This document shows positions 16,823 through 24,964 of a DNA stretch of 64,000 nt, piece by piece (position 1 is the stretch's first letter; each line of letters starts with the position of its first letter). The translations under genes and the position numbers were made by a program. Source of the DNA: an uncultured Oscillospiraceae bacterium (lineage in GTDB: Bacteria; Bacillota; Clostridia; Oscillospirales; Oscillospiraceae); contig CAJULD010000011.1 of assembly GCA_910587505.1 (NCBI GenBank), positions 1-64,000 on the forward strand, written 5' to 3'. Under the pieces are notes generated by a model that saw only the letters and a program-made list of their open reading frames with translations, did not search any database and was not told the DNA's origin.

Positions 16823-17378
16823 TCCCAGGACCTCCCGTTTCTGAAAAATACCAGGACCCTGTTCAGCATCTCTCCACGCACGCCCTGACGGCGACTTCCC
16901 GTCCAGGCTTTGTTAAAATCTCTGCAATCCGTCGGGATTTCTGCGGATTTTTGCCCCGCCGGGCCAAAAATCTGCTCGCCGGTCCGTACACGCAGAGATA
17001 CCAAACAGGCTCTGAGGCTCCATTTAAAGCGGAGCAACGTCCGCGTATCGCGGACACAGGGGCACAGAGCGCCGCGCCCGCCCGCCGGCGGACGGCGGAA
17101 CGCCCGCTGCGGCCCTGACCACAATATGTTGTATTATACAACCCCCACCGATATCCCGCAAGTAGTGTTTGGGGGAAAAAACCAAAAAAAGAAAAATTTT
17201 CTTATTCGACAGATTCCGGCAAACTTCACCGCGCCGTAAGGCTATACTATGCGACAGAGAGCGACAGCCGCCGCCGGAATTCTCCAGGGTACTTCCTCTT
17301 TCGCGCGGCGGCGGTTCTCACCCAACCTTCTCCTGTCTCCGACGGGGCACTACATATCCAATGGAGGAGCTGCTTATT
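16823..17378. other. Long intergenic region between MFS-GH2 and a small gene
   Basis: About 555 bases. It holds the palindrome at 17128-17142, an A-rich tract near 17175-17205, and a GC-rich inverted repeat (CCGCCGCC near 17266 with GGCGGCGG near 17306) in the presumed leader of the gene at 17379. A TATACT at 17243-17248 could be a -10 box but has no clear -35. The 16905-16950 part loosely resembles the interior of the palindromic elements. No credible ORF. Confidence 0.5.
17128..17142. promoter_or_regulatory. Palindromic operator over a TATAAT on the MFS-GH2 side
   Basis: GTTGTATTATACAAC is a perfect 6-bp-arm dyad with a 3-base centre. On the minus strand it contains TATAAT (17133-17138), so a repressor bound here would cover a -10 box. 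It lies 306 bases ahead of the MFS-GH2 start, so the link to that gene is inference. Confidence 0.45.
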
Positions 17379-17552
17379 ATGGATTATCAAAAAGAGTATG
17401 CAAGCCTTGTAGGTCAGGTTGACCGGGCCATCTCCATCCTGGAGCATTATGCGCCTGGCGATCCCATTGTCCGGAAGGCAGGGGAGCTGCTCATCTCCGC
17501 TCTGCATGAAGCTGAGGAGCACTATATAGTGAACGCACTCGAAAACCGGTAA
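17379..17552 (+). CDS. Small helical protein of unknown function
   Basis: A 57-residue acidic protein (begins MDYQKEYASL) predicted to be mostly helical, with no cysteines or membrane segment. The ATG at 17379 follows GGAGGAGC at 8 bases; an in-frame ATG at 17361 is part of that ribosome site and is less likely. Two terminators follow, so it is a separate unit. No family recognised. Confidence 0.6.
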   Translation: MDYQKEYASLVGQVDRAISILEHYAPGDPIVRKAGELLISALHEAEEHYIVNALENR

Positions 17553-17564
17553 AGTTCAGCGGAG

Positions 17565-17643
17565 AAACCGGGGCGCAGCGGCGTTGCCGCCTTTGCCGGG
17601 AGACTGCCCGGCCGCATTCTTCGCCCTGCTGCGCCCCGGTTTT
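17565..17643 (+). terminator. Long hairpin after the small gene
   Basis: AAACCGGGGCGCAGC pairs with GCTGCGCCCCGGTTT at the two ends of a 79-base stretch that encloses a second GCCGGG/CCCGGC stem. It ends in TTT. Confidence 0.55.
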
Positions 17644-17701
17644 CCCGCTTCCCGAGCGCGTCGGCTATCTGCAGGAAGCGTAAGCCCCAAAACAAAAACA
17701 G

Positions 17702-17737
17702 GGAGAGGAACGGACGCCCCGTTCCTCTCCATTTTTT
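17702..17737. terminator. Bidirectional terminator
   Basis: GGAGAGGAACG pairs with CGTTCCTCTCC over a 7-base loop. Six T follow on the plus strand, and the minus strand reads TTTTTGTTTT beyond the stem, so it can also end the cob operon transcript. Confidence 0.8.
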
Positions 17738-17762
17738 CAGTCAACGCGGTTGAAGCAGGATA

Positions 17763-17792
17763 AGGATCTGTATTCATAACCGGGGATGCCGG
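17763..17792 (+). repeat. One-ended copy of the palindromic element, copy C
   Basis: AGGATCTGTATTCATAACCG followed by GGGATGCCGG matches end type 1 with two mismatches in the terminal repeat. No matching second end is found; a GGGCGG/CCGCCC pair follows instead. Confidence 0.6.
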
Positions 17793-17898
17793 AGGGCGGG
17801 GTAACGTCCGCCCGAATGGCCGCCGGCGGCCCACAGGAGGGCAGCAAAGCTGCGGCACATTTCCTCCACTGAACTTCACTTTTTTACCTGCTTTGACT

Positions 17899-18462
17899 TT
17901 ATCCCTCCCGGCCAGCCCGCTCCTCCACCGTCAGCGCGCCGTCCGCCCAGCGGCACCGGTAGCCGCCGCCGTTAGGAACCTGCCAGCAGTAGAACCGGTG
18001 GCTGGGCTCCAGCGCCTCCAGCAGGGTCATGATCGTGCCGCCGTGGATGACCAGGGCGATGCGCTCCGCCGGTTCCTCCGCGATGGAGAGAAAGGCCGCG
18101 ACGGCCCGGCGGCGGACCGCCTCCCCGCTCTCTCCGCCGGGAGGCGCCGCCGTCCCGGCGGTGTCCAGCCACGCCTGATAGGCGGAATCGTCCTTCAGCT
18201 CCTCGTAGGTATGGCCCTCAAAGGCCCCCATATCCGTTTCCCGGAGGCCGGGGACGAGCACCGGTTCAACGCCGGGATACAGCAGCGCCGCCGTCTCCCG
18301 GCAGCGCCGCAGAGGGGAGGCGTACACCCGGTCCACCGCCGGCAGCCGGATACCCGCCAGCGCCTCCCGTCCCCGACGGCACAGGGATTCGTCGGAAACG
18401 CCGATATACCGGCGCTCCAGGTTGGACTGCGTCTGCCCGTGACGAATCAGAAACACCGTCAT
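17899..18462 (-). CDS. cobC: Alpha-ribazole phosphatase-like histidine phosphatase
   Basis: A 187-residue histidine phosphatase with the catalytic RHG motif (FLIRHGQT), YASPLRRCRETA, and the second histidine in VIHGGTI. On sequence alone it could be any phosphoglycerate-mutase-like phosphatase; its place behind cobS and cobU argues for alpha-ribazole-5'-phosphate phosphatase, the step that frees alpha-ribazole for cobalamin assembly. Its ATG overlaps the cobU stop (ATGA), a sign of translational coupling. Confidence 0.8.
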   Translation of the reverse strand: MTVFLIRHGQTQSNLERRYIGVSDESLCRRGREALAGIRLPAVDRVYASPLRRCRETAALLYPGVEPVLVPGLRETDMGAFEGHTYEELKDDSAYQAWLDTAGTAAPPGGESGEAVRRRAVAAFLSIAEEPAERIALVIHGGTIMTLLEALEPSHRFYCWQVPNGGGYRCRWADGALTVEERAGREG

Positions 18463-18803
18463 TTAAGCCGCACCCCCACTCCGCAGTGCACCCGGTAGAC
18501 CGCCTCCGCCTCCTCCGCCAGGCGGCAGCACATGCGCCCCACCCGTTCCCGCCAGTCCCGGTCCGCCCGGTCCAGGGGCGTAATGCCGCAGCCTGTCTCG
18601 TCGCAGATAACGACGCCCACCGGATGGGCCGCGCACCAGGCGGAGACCGCCGCCTCCGCCTCCGGCAGGTCGCGGACGATCCGCTGCAAACCGTGGACGC
18701 AGTTTTCCTCTCCCAGCGTCCCCTCGCTCCAGGCGGAAACCCCCAGCTGCCGTCTGGCGAAATCCAGCTTGCCCTGGGCCATTCCTCCGACAATCAGAAC
18801 CAT
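18459..18803 (-). CDS. cobU: Shortened CobU-like cobinamide kinase/guanylyltransferase
   Basis: Only 114 residues, against about 180 in typical CobU. The N-terminus (MVLIVGGMAQGKLDFAR) matches the CobU P-loop region but the canonical GGxxSGKS has lost its serine. The C-terminal half (VVICDETGCGITPLDRADRDWRERVGR, ending GVGVRLK) aligns well with CobU. The missing part is the middle, which in CobU carries the guanylylated histidine region. It overlaps cobS by 10 bases and cobC by 4. It may be a reduced or non-catalytic form. The start is the ATG at 18803, where similarity begins. Confidence 0.7.
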   Translation of the reverse strand: MVLIVGGMAQGKLDFARRQLGVSAWSEGTLGEENCVHGLQRIVRDLPEAEAAVSAWCAAHPVGVVICDETGCGITPLDRADRDWRERVGRMCCRLAEEAEAVYRVHCGVGVRLK

Positions 18804-19558
18804 ATCCCCATCATCCTTTCCGTCAGAACCACCGCCGAGAGCATCACCAACTCGCAGACCTGGAGGAACCATCCCGCCAGATCGCCGGTGAATCCGCCAA
18901 ACTGCCTCAGCGCCAGCCGTTTATAGATAAAATAGAAGCACACGGCGGCCAGCAGGGCCGCCAGACCGGGTAGCCGCGCTCCCCACAGGCAGACCGCCCC
19001 CGCCCACAGCGTCAGATAGACGCCCAGCGCCCACCAGGGAAACCGGCTGCTCCTCTTCAGGTCCGCGCCCATGCCCGCCCGGGCGGAGGGCAGCCGCTCC
19101 ACGCCCAGGGCGCTGAGGCTCCGGCTGAGCACAAAGCAGGCGGCGGCCACCGCCGTGTTCTCCAGTTCCGTCAGCAGAGCGAAATACAGCAGGAACCACA
19201 CGCAGCACCAGATGACTGCAAAGGCCCCGGCGTTGGAATCCTTCAGAATGGCCAGCTTCTTCTCCCGTGAGGCATGGGAAGCCAGCGCGTCCACCGTGTC
19301 GCAGTAGCCGTCCAGGTGGATGCCGCCGGTGACGGCCACGGGGACTGCCGTCAGCAACGCCGCCCGCAGCGCAGCGCCCAGCCCCAGCAGGCGGCACAGG
19401 GCGTCCGCTCCCCAGAAAACCGCGCCCACTGCCGCCCCCACCAGAGGGAAAAACAGCAGCGTACAGCGCATGTTTTTTTCGTTCCACTCCACCTGTGGCA
19501 TGGGGATGCGGGAGTAGGTGGAGAATGCGATGGCGCAGGATGCCGCCAGATGGTTCAT
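18794..19558 (-). CDS. cobS: Adenosylcobinamide-GDP ribazoletransferase CobS
   Basis: A 254-residue polytopic membrane enzyme that joins alpha-ribazole (or its phosphate) to adenosylcobinamide-GDP. The metal-binding motif reads HLDGYCDTVDAL, a variant of DGLADTxDA, with five to six hydrophobic segments and a C-terminal FGGFTGDLAG. The start at 19558 follows AAAAGGAGG; the frame extends upstream without similarity. It heads cobS-cobU-cobC. No cobalamin riboswitch is visible in the 210-base divergent region; a TAATAT -10-like box lies near 19660 on this strand. A hairpin precedes the ribosome site. Confidence 0.9.
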   Translation of the reverse strand: MNHLAASCAIAFSTYSRIPMPQVEWNEKNMRCTLLFFPLVGAAVGAVFWGADALCRLLGLGAALRAALLTAVPVAVTGGIHLDGYCDTVDALASHASREKKLAILKDSNAGAFAVIWCCVWFLLYFALLTELENTAVAAACFVLSRSLSALGVERLPSARAGMGADLKRSSRFPWWALGVYLTLWAGAVCLWGARLPGLAALLAAVCFYFIYKRLALRQFGGFTGDLAGWFLQVCELVMLSAVVLTERMMGIWF

Positions 19559-19575
19559 AGGGGGTTCCTCCTTTT

Positions 19576-19602
19576 CTCCGCCGCCCCTGGGGAACGGCGG
19601 AG
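19576..19602 (-). promoter_or_regulatory. Hairpin in the cobS leader
   Basis: CTCCGCCG pairs with CGGCGGAG with an inner CCCC/GGGG stem. It lies directly ahead of the cobS ribosome site, without a T-run, so it is not a classical terminator. Confidence 0.4.
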
Positions 19603-19698
19603 TGATTGAATCCACGGCCCGGCGGGCCGCGTCCGCTTTTGCTGCTTTTCGCACAAGCGAAAGGCGCATATTATGTTCCAAAACGAACAAAATAACGG

Positions 19699-19727
19699 GT
19701 GACAAATCCTGCGCTCTGTGCTATACT
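19699..19727 (+). promoter_or_regulatory. Promoter of the MATE exporter gene
   Basis: GTGACA, a 17-base spacer and TATACT. Transcription would start near 19734, about 34 bases ahead of the ATG. Confidence 0.7.
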
Positions 19728-19767
19728 GCTTTCCGTCGGGCCGGAGTGCCCAGGAAAGGATAAAGAT

Positions 19768-21150
19768 ATGCGCAACGAACGTGACGTCTCCCGGCAGCTG
19801 GCTACCGCCCCGGTAGGAAAGCTGCTGCTGAAGCTGGCCGCGCCCACGGTGGTGGCGCAGCTGGTTAACCTTTTGTACAATATCGTAGACCGGATCTATA
19901 TCGGCCACATGCCGGACGTGGGCCGTCCGGCGCTGACGGGAATCGGACTGTGCTTCCCGGTAATCTGCTTCATCACCGCCTTTACCATGCTGGTGGCTCA
20001 GGGCGGCGCGCCCCGGGCGGCCATCGCCATGGGCGAGGGTGACAACGTCCAGGCGGAAAAGATCATGGGCAGCTGTTTCACCTGCCTTGTGGGGACGGCG
20101 CTGGCGCTGACGGTGCTGTTCTGGGTCTTCGGGGAGAGGCTGCTGTGGCTCTTCGGGTGCAGCGAGGACACCATCCAGTACGCCCTGCCGTATATGCGGA
20201 TCTACTCCAGCGGGTCGCTGTTCGTCATGATGGCGCTGGGCATGAACACGTTTGTCACCACCCAGGGCTTTGCCACCGTCAGTATGCGGACAGTCCTGAT
20301 CGGAGCCGTCAGCAACATCATTCTGGACCCCGTCTTTATCTATGCGCTCCACATGGGGGTCCGGGGCGCGGCCTTGGCCACCATTCTCTCCCAGGCGATT
20401 TCCGGGATCTGGGTGGTGCGGTTCCTTACGGGGAAGCAGACGGCGCTCCGGCTGCGCCGGTGCAATCTGCGCCCCAGCTGGCGGATCATGGCGCCGGTGC
20501 TGGCTCTGGGCGTCTCTCCCTTCATTATGCAGAGCACCGAGGCGCTGCTGAACATTTCCTTCAACGCCTCCCTCCAGCGCTACGGCGGCGATATGGCCGT
20601 TGGGGCCATGACCATCGCCAGCACGGTGCTGCAAATGGTGTGGATTCCCAGCCAGGGGCTGGGGCAGGGCGCGCAGCCCATTATCAGCTATAACTACGGC
20701 GCGCGGAACGCCGCGCGGGTAAAGGAGGCCTTCTTTGCGCTGCTGAAGGTCAGCTGTCTGCTGATGGTGAGCTTCTGGCTGCTGGTGCAGCTGTTCCCCC
20801 GTGTGTTTATCGGGATTTTCAACAACGACCCGGATCTGATGGATACCGCCGTGTGGACGCTGCGGGTATATACGGCGGTGCTGGGGATGTTCGGCGTGCA
20901 GATGTCGGTGCAGCAGACCTTCCTGGCCCTGGGGAAGGCGAAGGCCTCCCTCTTCATCGCCTGCCTGCGGAAAATTATCCTGCTGATCCCCCTGATTTTC
21001 ATCCTTCCCCATTTCTTTGAGAACAAGGTGTTCGCCGTGTTCCTGGCGGAGCCGGTCAGCGACTTCATTTCCGCCGTCACCTCCGCGATCACTTTTTATC
21101 TGGTGTTCCGACCCGCCATGGCGAAGCTGGAAAACGGGGAGAACTCCTGA
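19768..21150 (+). CDS. MATE family efflux transporter (MepA-like)
   Basis: A 460-residue, 12-segment MatE protein with the two MatE halves visible (LAAPTVVAQLVNLLYNIVDRIYIG and the second-half GAQPIISYNYGA). This layout is closest to the Gram-positive MepA-type multidrug/sodium antiporters. The start at 19768 follows AGGAAAGG behind a good promoter; the open frame extends 69 bases upstream through that promoter and is not used. Monocistronic. Substrate unknown. Confidence 0.9.
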   Translation: MRNERDVSRQLATAPVGKLLLKLAAPTVVAQLVNLLYNIVDRIYIGHMPDVGRPALTGIGLCFPVICFITAFTMLVAQGGAPRAAIAMGEGDNVQAEKIMGSCFTCLVGTALALTVLFWVFGERLLWLFGCSEDTIQYALPYMRIYSSGSLFVMMALGMNTFVTTQGFATVSMRTVLIGAVSNIILDPVFIYALHMGVRGAALATILSQAISGIWVVRFLTGKQTALRLRRCNLRPSWRIMAPVLALGVSPFIMQSTEALLNISFNASLQRYGGDMAVGAMTIASTVLQMVWIPSQGLGQGAQPIISYNYGARNAARVKEAFFALLKVSCLLMVSFWLLVQLFPRVFIGIFNNDPDLMDTAVWTLRVYTAVLGMFGVQMSVQQTFLALGKAKASLFIACLRKIILLIPLIFILPHFFENKVFAVFLAEPVSDFISAVTSAITFYLVFRPAMAKLENGENS

Positions 21151-21204
21151 GAAGATTTATCAAACGGTGCCTGGCCTCCGGCCCCTTTCGGGAAGTCCCT
21201 GCCC

Positions 21205-21218
21205 GGAGTACAGGTTCT
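21205..21218. repeat. Half copy of the palindromic element, copy G
   Basis: The sequence GGAGTACAGGTTCT matches the outer end of the repeat as found at 31320 and 63932. It lies between the convergent 3' ends of the MATE gene and mtaB. Confidence 0.45.
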
Positions 21219-21238
21219 TTTCCCCCGTGAAAAATATA

Positions 21239-22519
21239 CTACAGTTCGCCCAGCAGTACGCCGTCCCGGACGCCCACAATCCTGGTGGGCAGGACCCGGT
21301 TGTGCAGGTCCTCTCCCGCCGCCGCCACCGTCATATAGTTGGGCGCGTGACCCTGGTACAGCCCATCGGAGGGCTGTTCATACAGCACGGGGTAAACCTG
21401 CCCCACGCAGCCCTGCAACCAGGCCTCGTGCATGTCCGCGGCAATGGCCGCCGCCCGCGCGGCCCGTTCCTCCCTGACCGCCTTCGGTACCTGCTCCATT
21501 GCTGCGGCCGGAGTGCCGGGCCGGATGGAATAGGGGAAAATGTGCATGTCCGCAAAGGCGCAGGAGCGTATGAAATCCAGCGTGGCGACGAACTCCTCCT
21601 CCGTTTCACCGGGGAAGCCCGCGATCAGGTCCGTGGTCACAGCGGGCCGGGGAAAGAATCCTCTCAGTAAACCAACGCTCTCTTTATACCGTGCGGCATC
21701 ATATTTCCGGTTCATTCTCCTCAGCGTAGCGTCGCAGCCGGACTGCAGAGACAGGTGGAAATGGGGGCACAGGTTCTCCAGCGCCGCCGCCCGGCGGCAG
21801 AAATCCTCCGTGACGGTCCGGGGCTCCAGAGAGCCCAGCCGCACCCGCATCTCTCCCGCCTCCCGGCACACCGTCTCCAGCAGGTCGGTCAATTCCGGTT
21901 TTCCGGGCAGGTCCCGGCCCCAGGAGGAGATTTCTATCCCGGTGAGCACGATCTCCCGGTAGCCCTCCGCCTTCAGGCGGCGGACCTCCGCCGCCGCCGC
22001 TTCCGCAGGGAGGGACCGCACCGGCCCCCGTGCATAGGGGATGATGCAGTAGGAGCAGAAGTTGACGCATCCGTCCTCCACCTTCAGCATGGCCCGCGTC
22101 CGCGCGGCCATACCACCGGCGGGCAGCTGCTCGAAGGTCCGGCGCGTCAGGGCGTCATCCAGGCAAACCGCCGCCTTCCGGCTCCGGACTGTCTGCTCCA
22201 GCAGGTCCGGAAATTTCATCCGGTCCCCGGTCCCGGCCACCAGGTCCACATCCAGCTTCTCCATGTCCGGCCGGTGGGTCTGGGGATAGCAGCCGCAGAC
22301 CGCCACCACGGCGGTAGGGGACTGCTTTCGCGCCCGGCGGATCATCTGCCGGGATTTTTTGTCGCTGACGGCGGTGACGGTGCAGGTGTTGATGATGTAT
22401 GCGTCCGCGGGGCCCTCGAAGGGGACCAGGGCGTGGCCCCGCCGGACCAGCTCCCGCTCCATGGCCTGGGTCTCGTACTGGTTGACCTTACAGCCCAGGG
22501 TATAGATGGCAATGTTCAT
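21239..22519 (-). CDS. mtaB: tRNA t6A37 methylthiotransferase MtaB
   Basis: A 426-residue radical-SAM enzyme that adds the 2-methylthio group to t6A37 of tRNA. The N-terminal UPF0004 domain begins IYTLGCKVNQYE and contributes three cluster cysteines (GCKVNQYE, NTCTVT, CGCYPQ). The radical-SAM motif is CVNFCSYC, and a TRAM-like domain closes the C-terminus. The CKVNQYE motif distinguishes MtaB from MiaB and RimO. Start behind AGAGGAGG. TsaD, which makes the t6A substrate, is also in this window at 56996. Confidence 0.93.
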   Translation of the reverse strand: MNIAIYTLGCKVNQYETQAMERELVRRGHALVPFEGPADAYIINTCTVTAVSDKKSRQMIRRARKQSPTAVVAVCGCYPQTHRPDMEKLDVDLVAGTGDRMKFPDLLEQTVRSRKAAVCLDDALTRRTFEQLPAGGMAARTRAMLKVEDGCVNFCSYCIIPYARGPVRSLPAEAAAAEVRRLKAEGYREIVLTGIEISSWGRDLPGKPELTDLLETVCREAGEMRVRLGSLEPRTVTEDFCRRAAALENLCPHFHLSLQSGCDATLRRMNRKYDAARYKESVGLLRGFFPRPAVTTDLIAGFPGETEEEFVATLDFIRSCAFADMHIFPYSIRPGTPAAAMEQVPKAVREERAARAAAIAADMHEAWLQGCVGQVYPVLYEQPSDGLYQGHAPNYMTVAAAGEDLHNRVLPTRIVGVRDGVLLGEL

Positions 22520-22531
22520 GGGAGCCTCCTC

Positions 22532-22560
22532 TTGCGCTTTCTTAAAAGATGTGGTATGAT
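22532..22560 (+). promoter_or_regulatory. Antisense-oriented promoter
   Basis: TTGCGC, 17-base spacer, TATGAT with an extended TGG. It points on the plus strand into the 3' end of the minus-strand acetyltransferase gene (22580-23038); no plus-strand gene begins before 23122. Confidence 0.5.
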
Positions 22561-22579
22561 TAAAAATCAGTCTGCCGTA

Positions 22580-23038
22580 TCACAGGTCGATCCAAATGCC
22601 CTCGTCCTGGATTTTCGCTCCCTCCAGGGAGCGGTAGAACCGCTGGGCCTCCGGGTTGGCGGCGATGAGGCCCGTCAGGGCGTCCGCCCCGGCCTCCCGC
22701 AGGCGGCGGCGCAGCTCCGCCATCAGCGCCTGGGCCGCGCCCCTGTGCCGCTGGCTTTTCAGTACGCAGATCCAGTCCAGGCAGGCCTTCACCGACCCGT
22801 CAAAACGGCTGCAGATCAGGACGGCGTCAATCCGTCCCACCACCTGTCCCTCCCGATAGGCCAGCAGGGACAGGGCGTTGGCGAACCGCGGGTCCTGGAA
22901 GCTGCGCTCTACGGCGGCTTCGTACGCCTCGTCGATTTCCCAGCCCCAGAAGGTTTCTTCTTCTCTCAGGCGGCGCTCAAAGGCCAGTACGTCTTTGATC
23001 CGTTCCCGGGTGTAGGGGAGAATCTGTAAACTGTCCAT
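22580..23038 (-). CDS. GNAT family N-acetyltransferase
   Basis: A 152-residue acetyl-CoA-dependent acetyltransferase. The core strand-loop-helix that binds acetyl-CoA reads WICVLKSQRHRGAAQALMAEL, followed by ADALTGLIAANPEAQRFYRSLEGAK. The substrate cannot be deduced. Transcribed from a near-consensus promoter in the region shared with the next, divergent acetyltransferase. Confidence 0.8.
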   Translation of the reverse strand: MDSLQILPYTRERIKDVLAFERRLREEETFWGWEIDEAYEAAVERSFQDPRFANALSLLAYREGQVVGRIDAVLICSRFDGSVKACLDWICVLKSQRHRGAAQALMAELRRRLREAGADALTGLIAANPEAQRFYRSLEGAKIQDEGIWIDL

Positions 23039-23064
23039 GCGATCTTTTTCCTCTCTGTTTTTTC

Positions 23065-23093
23065 ATTATAATACACATCTCTCCCCCTGACAA
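23065..23093 (-). promoter_or_regulatory. Promoter between two divergent acetyltransferases
   Basis: Minus strand TTGTCA, 17-base spacer, TATAAT. The same ATTATAAT stretch also contains TATAAT on the plus strand (23067-23072), so a bidirectional -10 is possible, although the plus -35 is poor. Confidence 0.7.
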
Positions 23094-23121
23094 GCGGGAG
23101 TTTACGATGGAGGGTCATATC

Positions 23122-23784
23122 ATGCAGGCTGTTACACTTCGTCCCGAGGGCCCCGCCGACTGCCGCGCGGTAGAGGAGCTGACCCGCGACGCTTTCTGGA
23201 ATCACCATGTTCCCGGCTGCGACGAGCACTATCTGACTCACATCCTCCGGGATTCTCCGGATTTTGTGCCGGAGCTGGACTATGTGGCCGTGCAGGATGG
23301 GCAGATCGTAGGCAGCATTCTGTATACCAGAGCGAAAATCGTTCTGGACCGGGGCGGAGAGAGGGAGGTCCTCTGCTTTGGGCCCCTTGCCGTAGCCCCG
23401 GCGTTCCAGGGCCGGGGGATTGGCGGGCAGCTGATCGGGCGCACCGCGTCCCTGGCCCGTGCGCTCGGCTTTTCCGCCATCCTGATTTTTGGGGACCCGG
23501 ACTATTACGGCCGCTTCGGCTTTGTACCGGCGGAGCGGTTCGGCATAGGGACGAGCCGGGGCGTGTATATCGTGTCCCTCCAGGCCCTGGAGCTTCAGCC
23601 GCGGGCCCTGGCCGGCTGCGCCGGGTATTTTGAGGAGAGCAGGAGCTTTCAGACAGACCCGGCGGAGGCGGCGGCCTTTGACGCGGGTTTCCCCCCGCGG
23701 GAAAAGGTGTCCGGCCTGCCCAGCCAGAAAAAATTTCAGCAGATCATTGCCCGGACCAGTCCCCGCCACCCGGCCGGACAGTAG
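23122..23784 (+). CDS. GNAT family N-acetyltransferase (YhbS-like)
   Basis: A 220-residue acetyltransferase. The acetyl-CoA loop is LAVAPAFQGRGIGGQLIGR and the family segment ILIFGDPDYYGRFGFVPAERFGI is typical of YhbS-type enzymes. The ATG at 23122 has the better ribosome site (GGAGGG at 7 bases); an in-frame ATG at 23107 also has a possible site. The cysteine desulfurase gene begins 13 bases after its stop, so the two are probably co-transcribed. Substrate unknown. Confidence 0.82.
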   Translation: MQAVTLRPEGPADCRAVEELTRDAFWNHHVPGCDEHYLTHILRDSPDFVPELDYVAVQDGQIVGSILYTRAKIVLDRGGEREVLCFGPLAVAPAFQGRGIGGQLIGRTASLARALGFSAILIFGDPDYYGRFGFVPAERFGIGTSRGVYIVSLQALELQPRALAGCAGYFEESRSFQTDPAEAAAFDAGFPPREKVSGLPSQKKFQQIIARTSPRHPAGQ

Positions 23785-23797
23785 AAGGGAGGTCCCC

Positions 23798-24925
23798 ATG
23801 CACTATCTGGATCACGCCGCCACCACGCCCGTCCCCCCGGAGGTGGCGCAGGCGATGCTGGAGGCGTTGACGAAGGACTTCGGCAACCCCTCCGCCCAGT
23901 ACGCCCCCGGCCGGCAGGCCAAAGGCATTGTGGATCGGGGCCGGGCCGTCATCGCCGGGGCCCTGGGGGCGAAGCCGGAACAAATCTTCTTTACCTCCTG
24001 CGGCACCGAGGGGGACAACTGGGCCATCCGGGCCGCCCTCCATCAGAACCGCCGGGTGGGCCGGCATATCGTCACCACGGCGGTGGAGCACAGCGCCGTG
24101 CTCCAGTGCGTAAAGCAGCTGGAGCGGGAGGGGTACTCCGCCACATACGTAAAACCGGACAGGGAGGGGCGCATTTCGGCGGAGGCCGTCCTCTCCGCTC
24201 TCCGGGAGGATACGGCGGTGGTCAGCGTCATGCTGGTAAACAACGAAACCGGGGCCGTCTTCCCAGTGGAGGAGATTGCGTCGGAGCTGAAAAACCGGCC
24301 CGTCCTGCTTCACACCGACGCGGTCCAGGGGTTTTTGAAGATCCCCTTTACGGCAAAGAGCCTGGGGGCGGACTATATCACCCTTTCCGCCCATAAGGTC
24401 GGCGGGCCCAAGGGGATCGGCGCGCTGTACATCGGCGGCCGGGCAAACCATACGCTGCCCCTGCTGTTTGGCGGCGGGCAGGAGAACGGCCTGCGTCCCG
24501 GCACCGAGGCGGTGGCCCAGATTGCCGGGTTTGCCAGGGCGGTGGAGCTGCGCATGGCGCGCCGGGAGGAGATTTCCTCCCATCTGGCCGCCTGCCGGGA
24601 CTATGCGCGGGAGAAGCTGGCGGCCATTCCGGAGCTGCGGTTTGTCGGTCCCGCCGGCGCGCCCCACATTCTGTCGGTTTCCCTGCCGGGGTATCCCAGT
24701 CAAAATATTGTCAACGAGCTGAGCGGGAAGGGAATTTATATTTCCGCCGGGTCAGCCTGCCACCGGGGCCGGGTCAGCCACGTGCTGTCCGCCATGGGAC
24801 TGGACCGGCGGACCGCCGCCGGGACGGTGCGCCTGAGCTTTGGTCCGGAGACGGTGCTTGCGGATATCGACGCCCTCTCGGACGCCCTGCTGGAACATAA
24901 GAACACAAGATTTCCCATGCTGTAG
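23798..24925 (+). CDS. Cysteine desulfurase (NifS/IscS-like)
   Basis: A 375-residue PLP enzyme that takes sulfur from cysteine as an enzyme persulfide. Visible: YLDHAATTP at the N-terminus, the PLP lysine in SAHKVGGPKG, HTDAVQ, and the catalytic cysteine in GSACHRGR. The catalytic loop is short, as in class II-like/NifS-type proteins. Start at 23798 behind AAGGGAGG. No scaffold gene (iscU) follows; instead it lies between an acetyltransferase and a MATE exporter. It may supply sulfur to MnmA or to a general Fe-S pathway. Confidence 0.92.
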   Translation: MHYLDHAATTPVPPEVAQAMLEALTKDFGNPSAQYAPGRQAKGIVDRGRAVIAGALGAKPEQIFFTSCGTEGDNWAIRAALHQNRRVGRHIVTTAVEHSAVLQCVKQLEREGYSATYVKPDREGRISAEAVLSALREDTAVVSVMLVNNETGAVFPVEEIASELKNRPVLLHTDAVQGFLKIPFTAKSLGADYITLSAHKVGGPKGIGALYIGGRANHTLPLLFGGGQENGLRPGTEAVAQIAGFARAVELRMARREEISSHLAACRDYAREKLAAIPELRFVGPAGAPHILSVSLPGYPSQNIVNELSGKGIYISAGSACHRGRVSHVLSAMGLDRRTAAGTVRLSFGPETVLADIDALSDALLEHKNTRFPML

Positions 24926-24964
24926 CCCGCCGCCCTGGCGGCGGCAGCGGAAAAGGAGTACAAA

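Larger units (their letters stand above)
17553..17898. other. Intergenic region between convergent genes
   Basis: About 345 bases holding two terminator hairpins and a one-ended copy of the palindromic element, each listed separately. No ORF with a ribosome site is seen. Confidence 0.6.

Noticed and set aside
13754..16888. A 1044-codon open frame on the plus strand opposite MFS-GH2
   Set aside because: It mirrors a real gene in GC-rich DNA, is histidine- and glutamine-rich without any domain, and has no ribosome site; it is a shadow.
16823..17378. Possible missed gene in the 555-base gap
   Set aside because: Frames here are arginine/proline-rich, lack ribosome sites and resemble non-coding GC-rich DNA.
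19559..19767. Cobalamin riboswitch ahead of cobS
   Set aside because: Looked for because of the cob genes, but no B12 box or expected pairing is visible; only a short hairpin.
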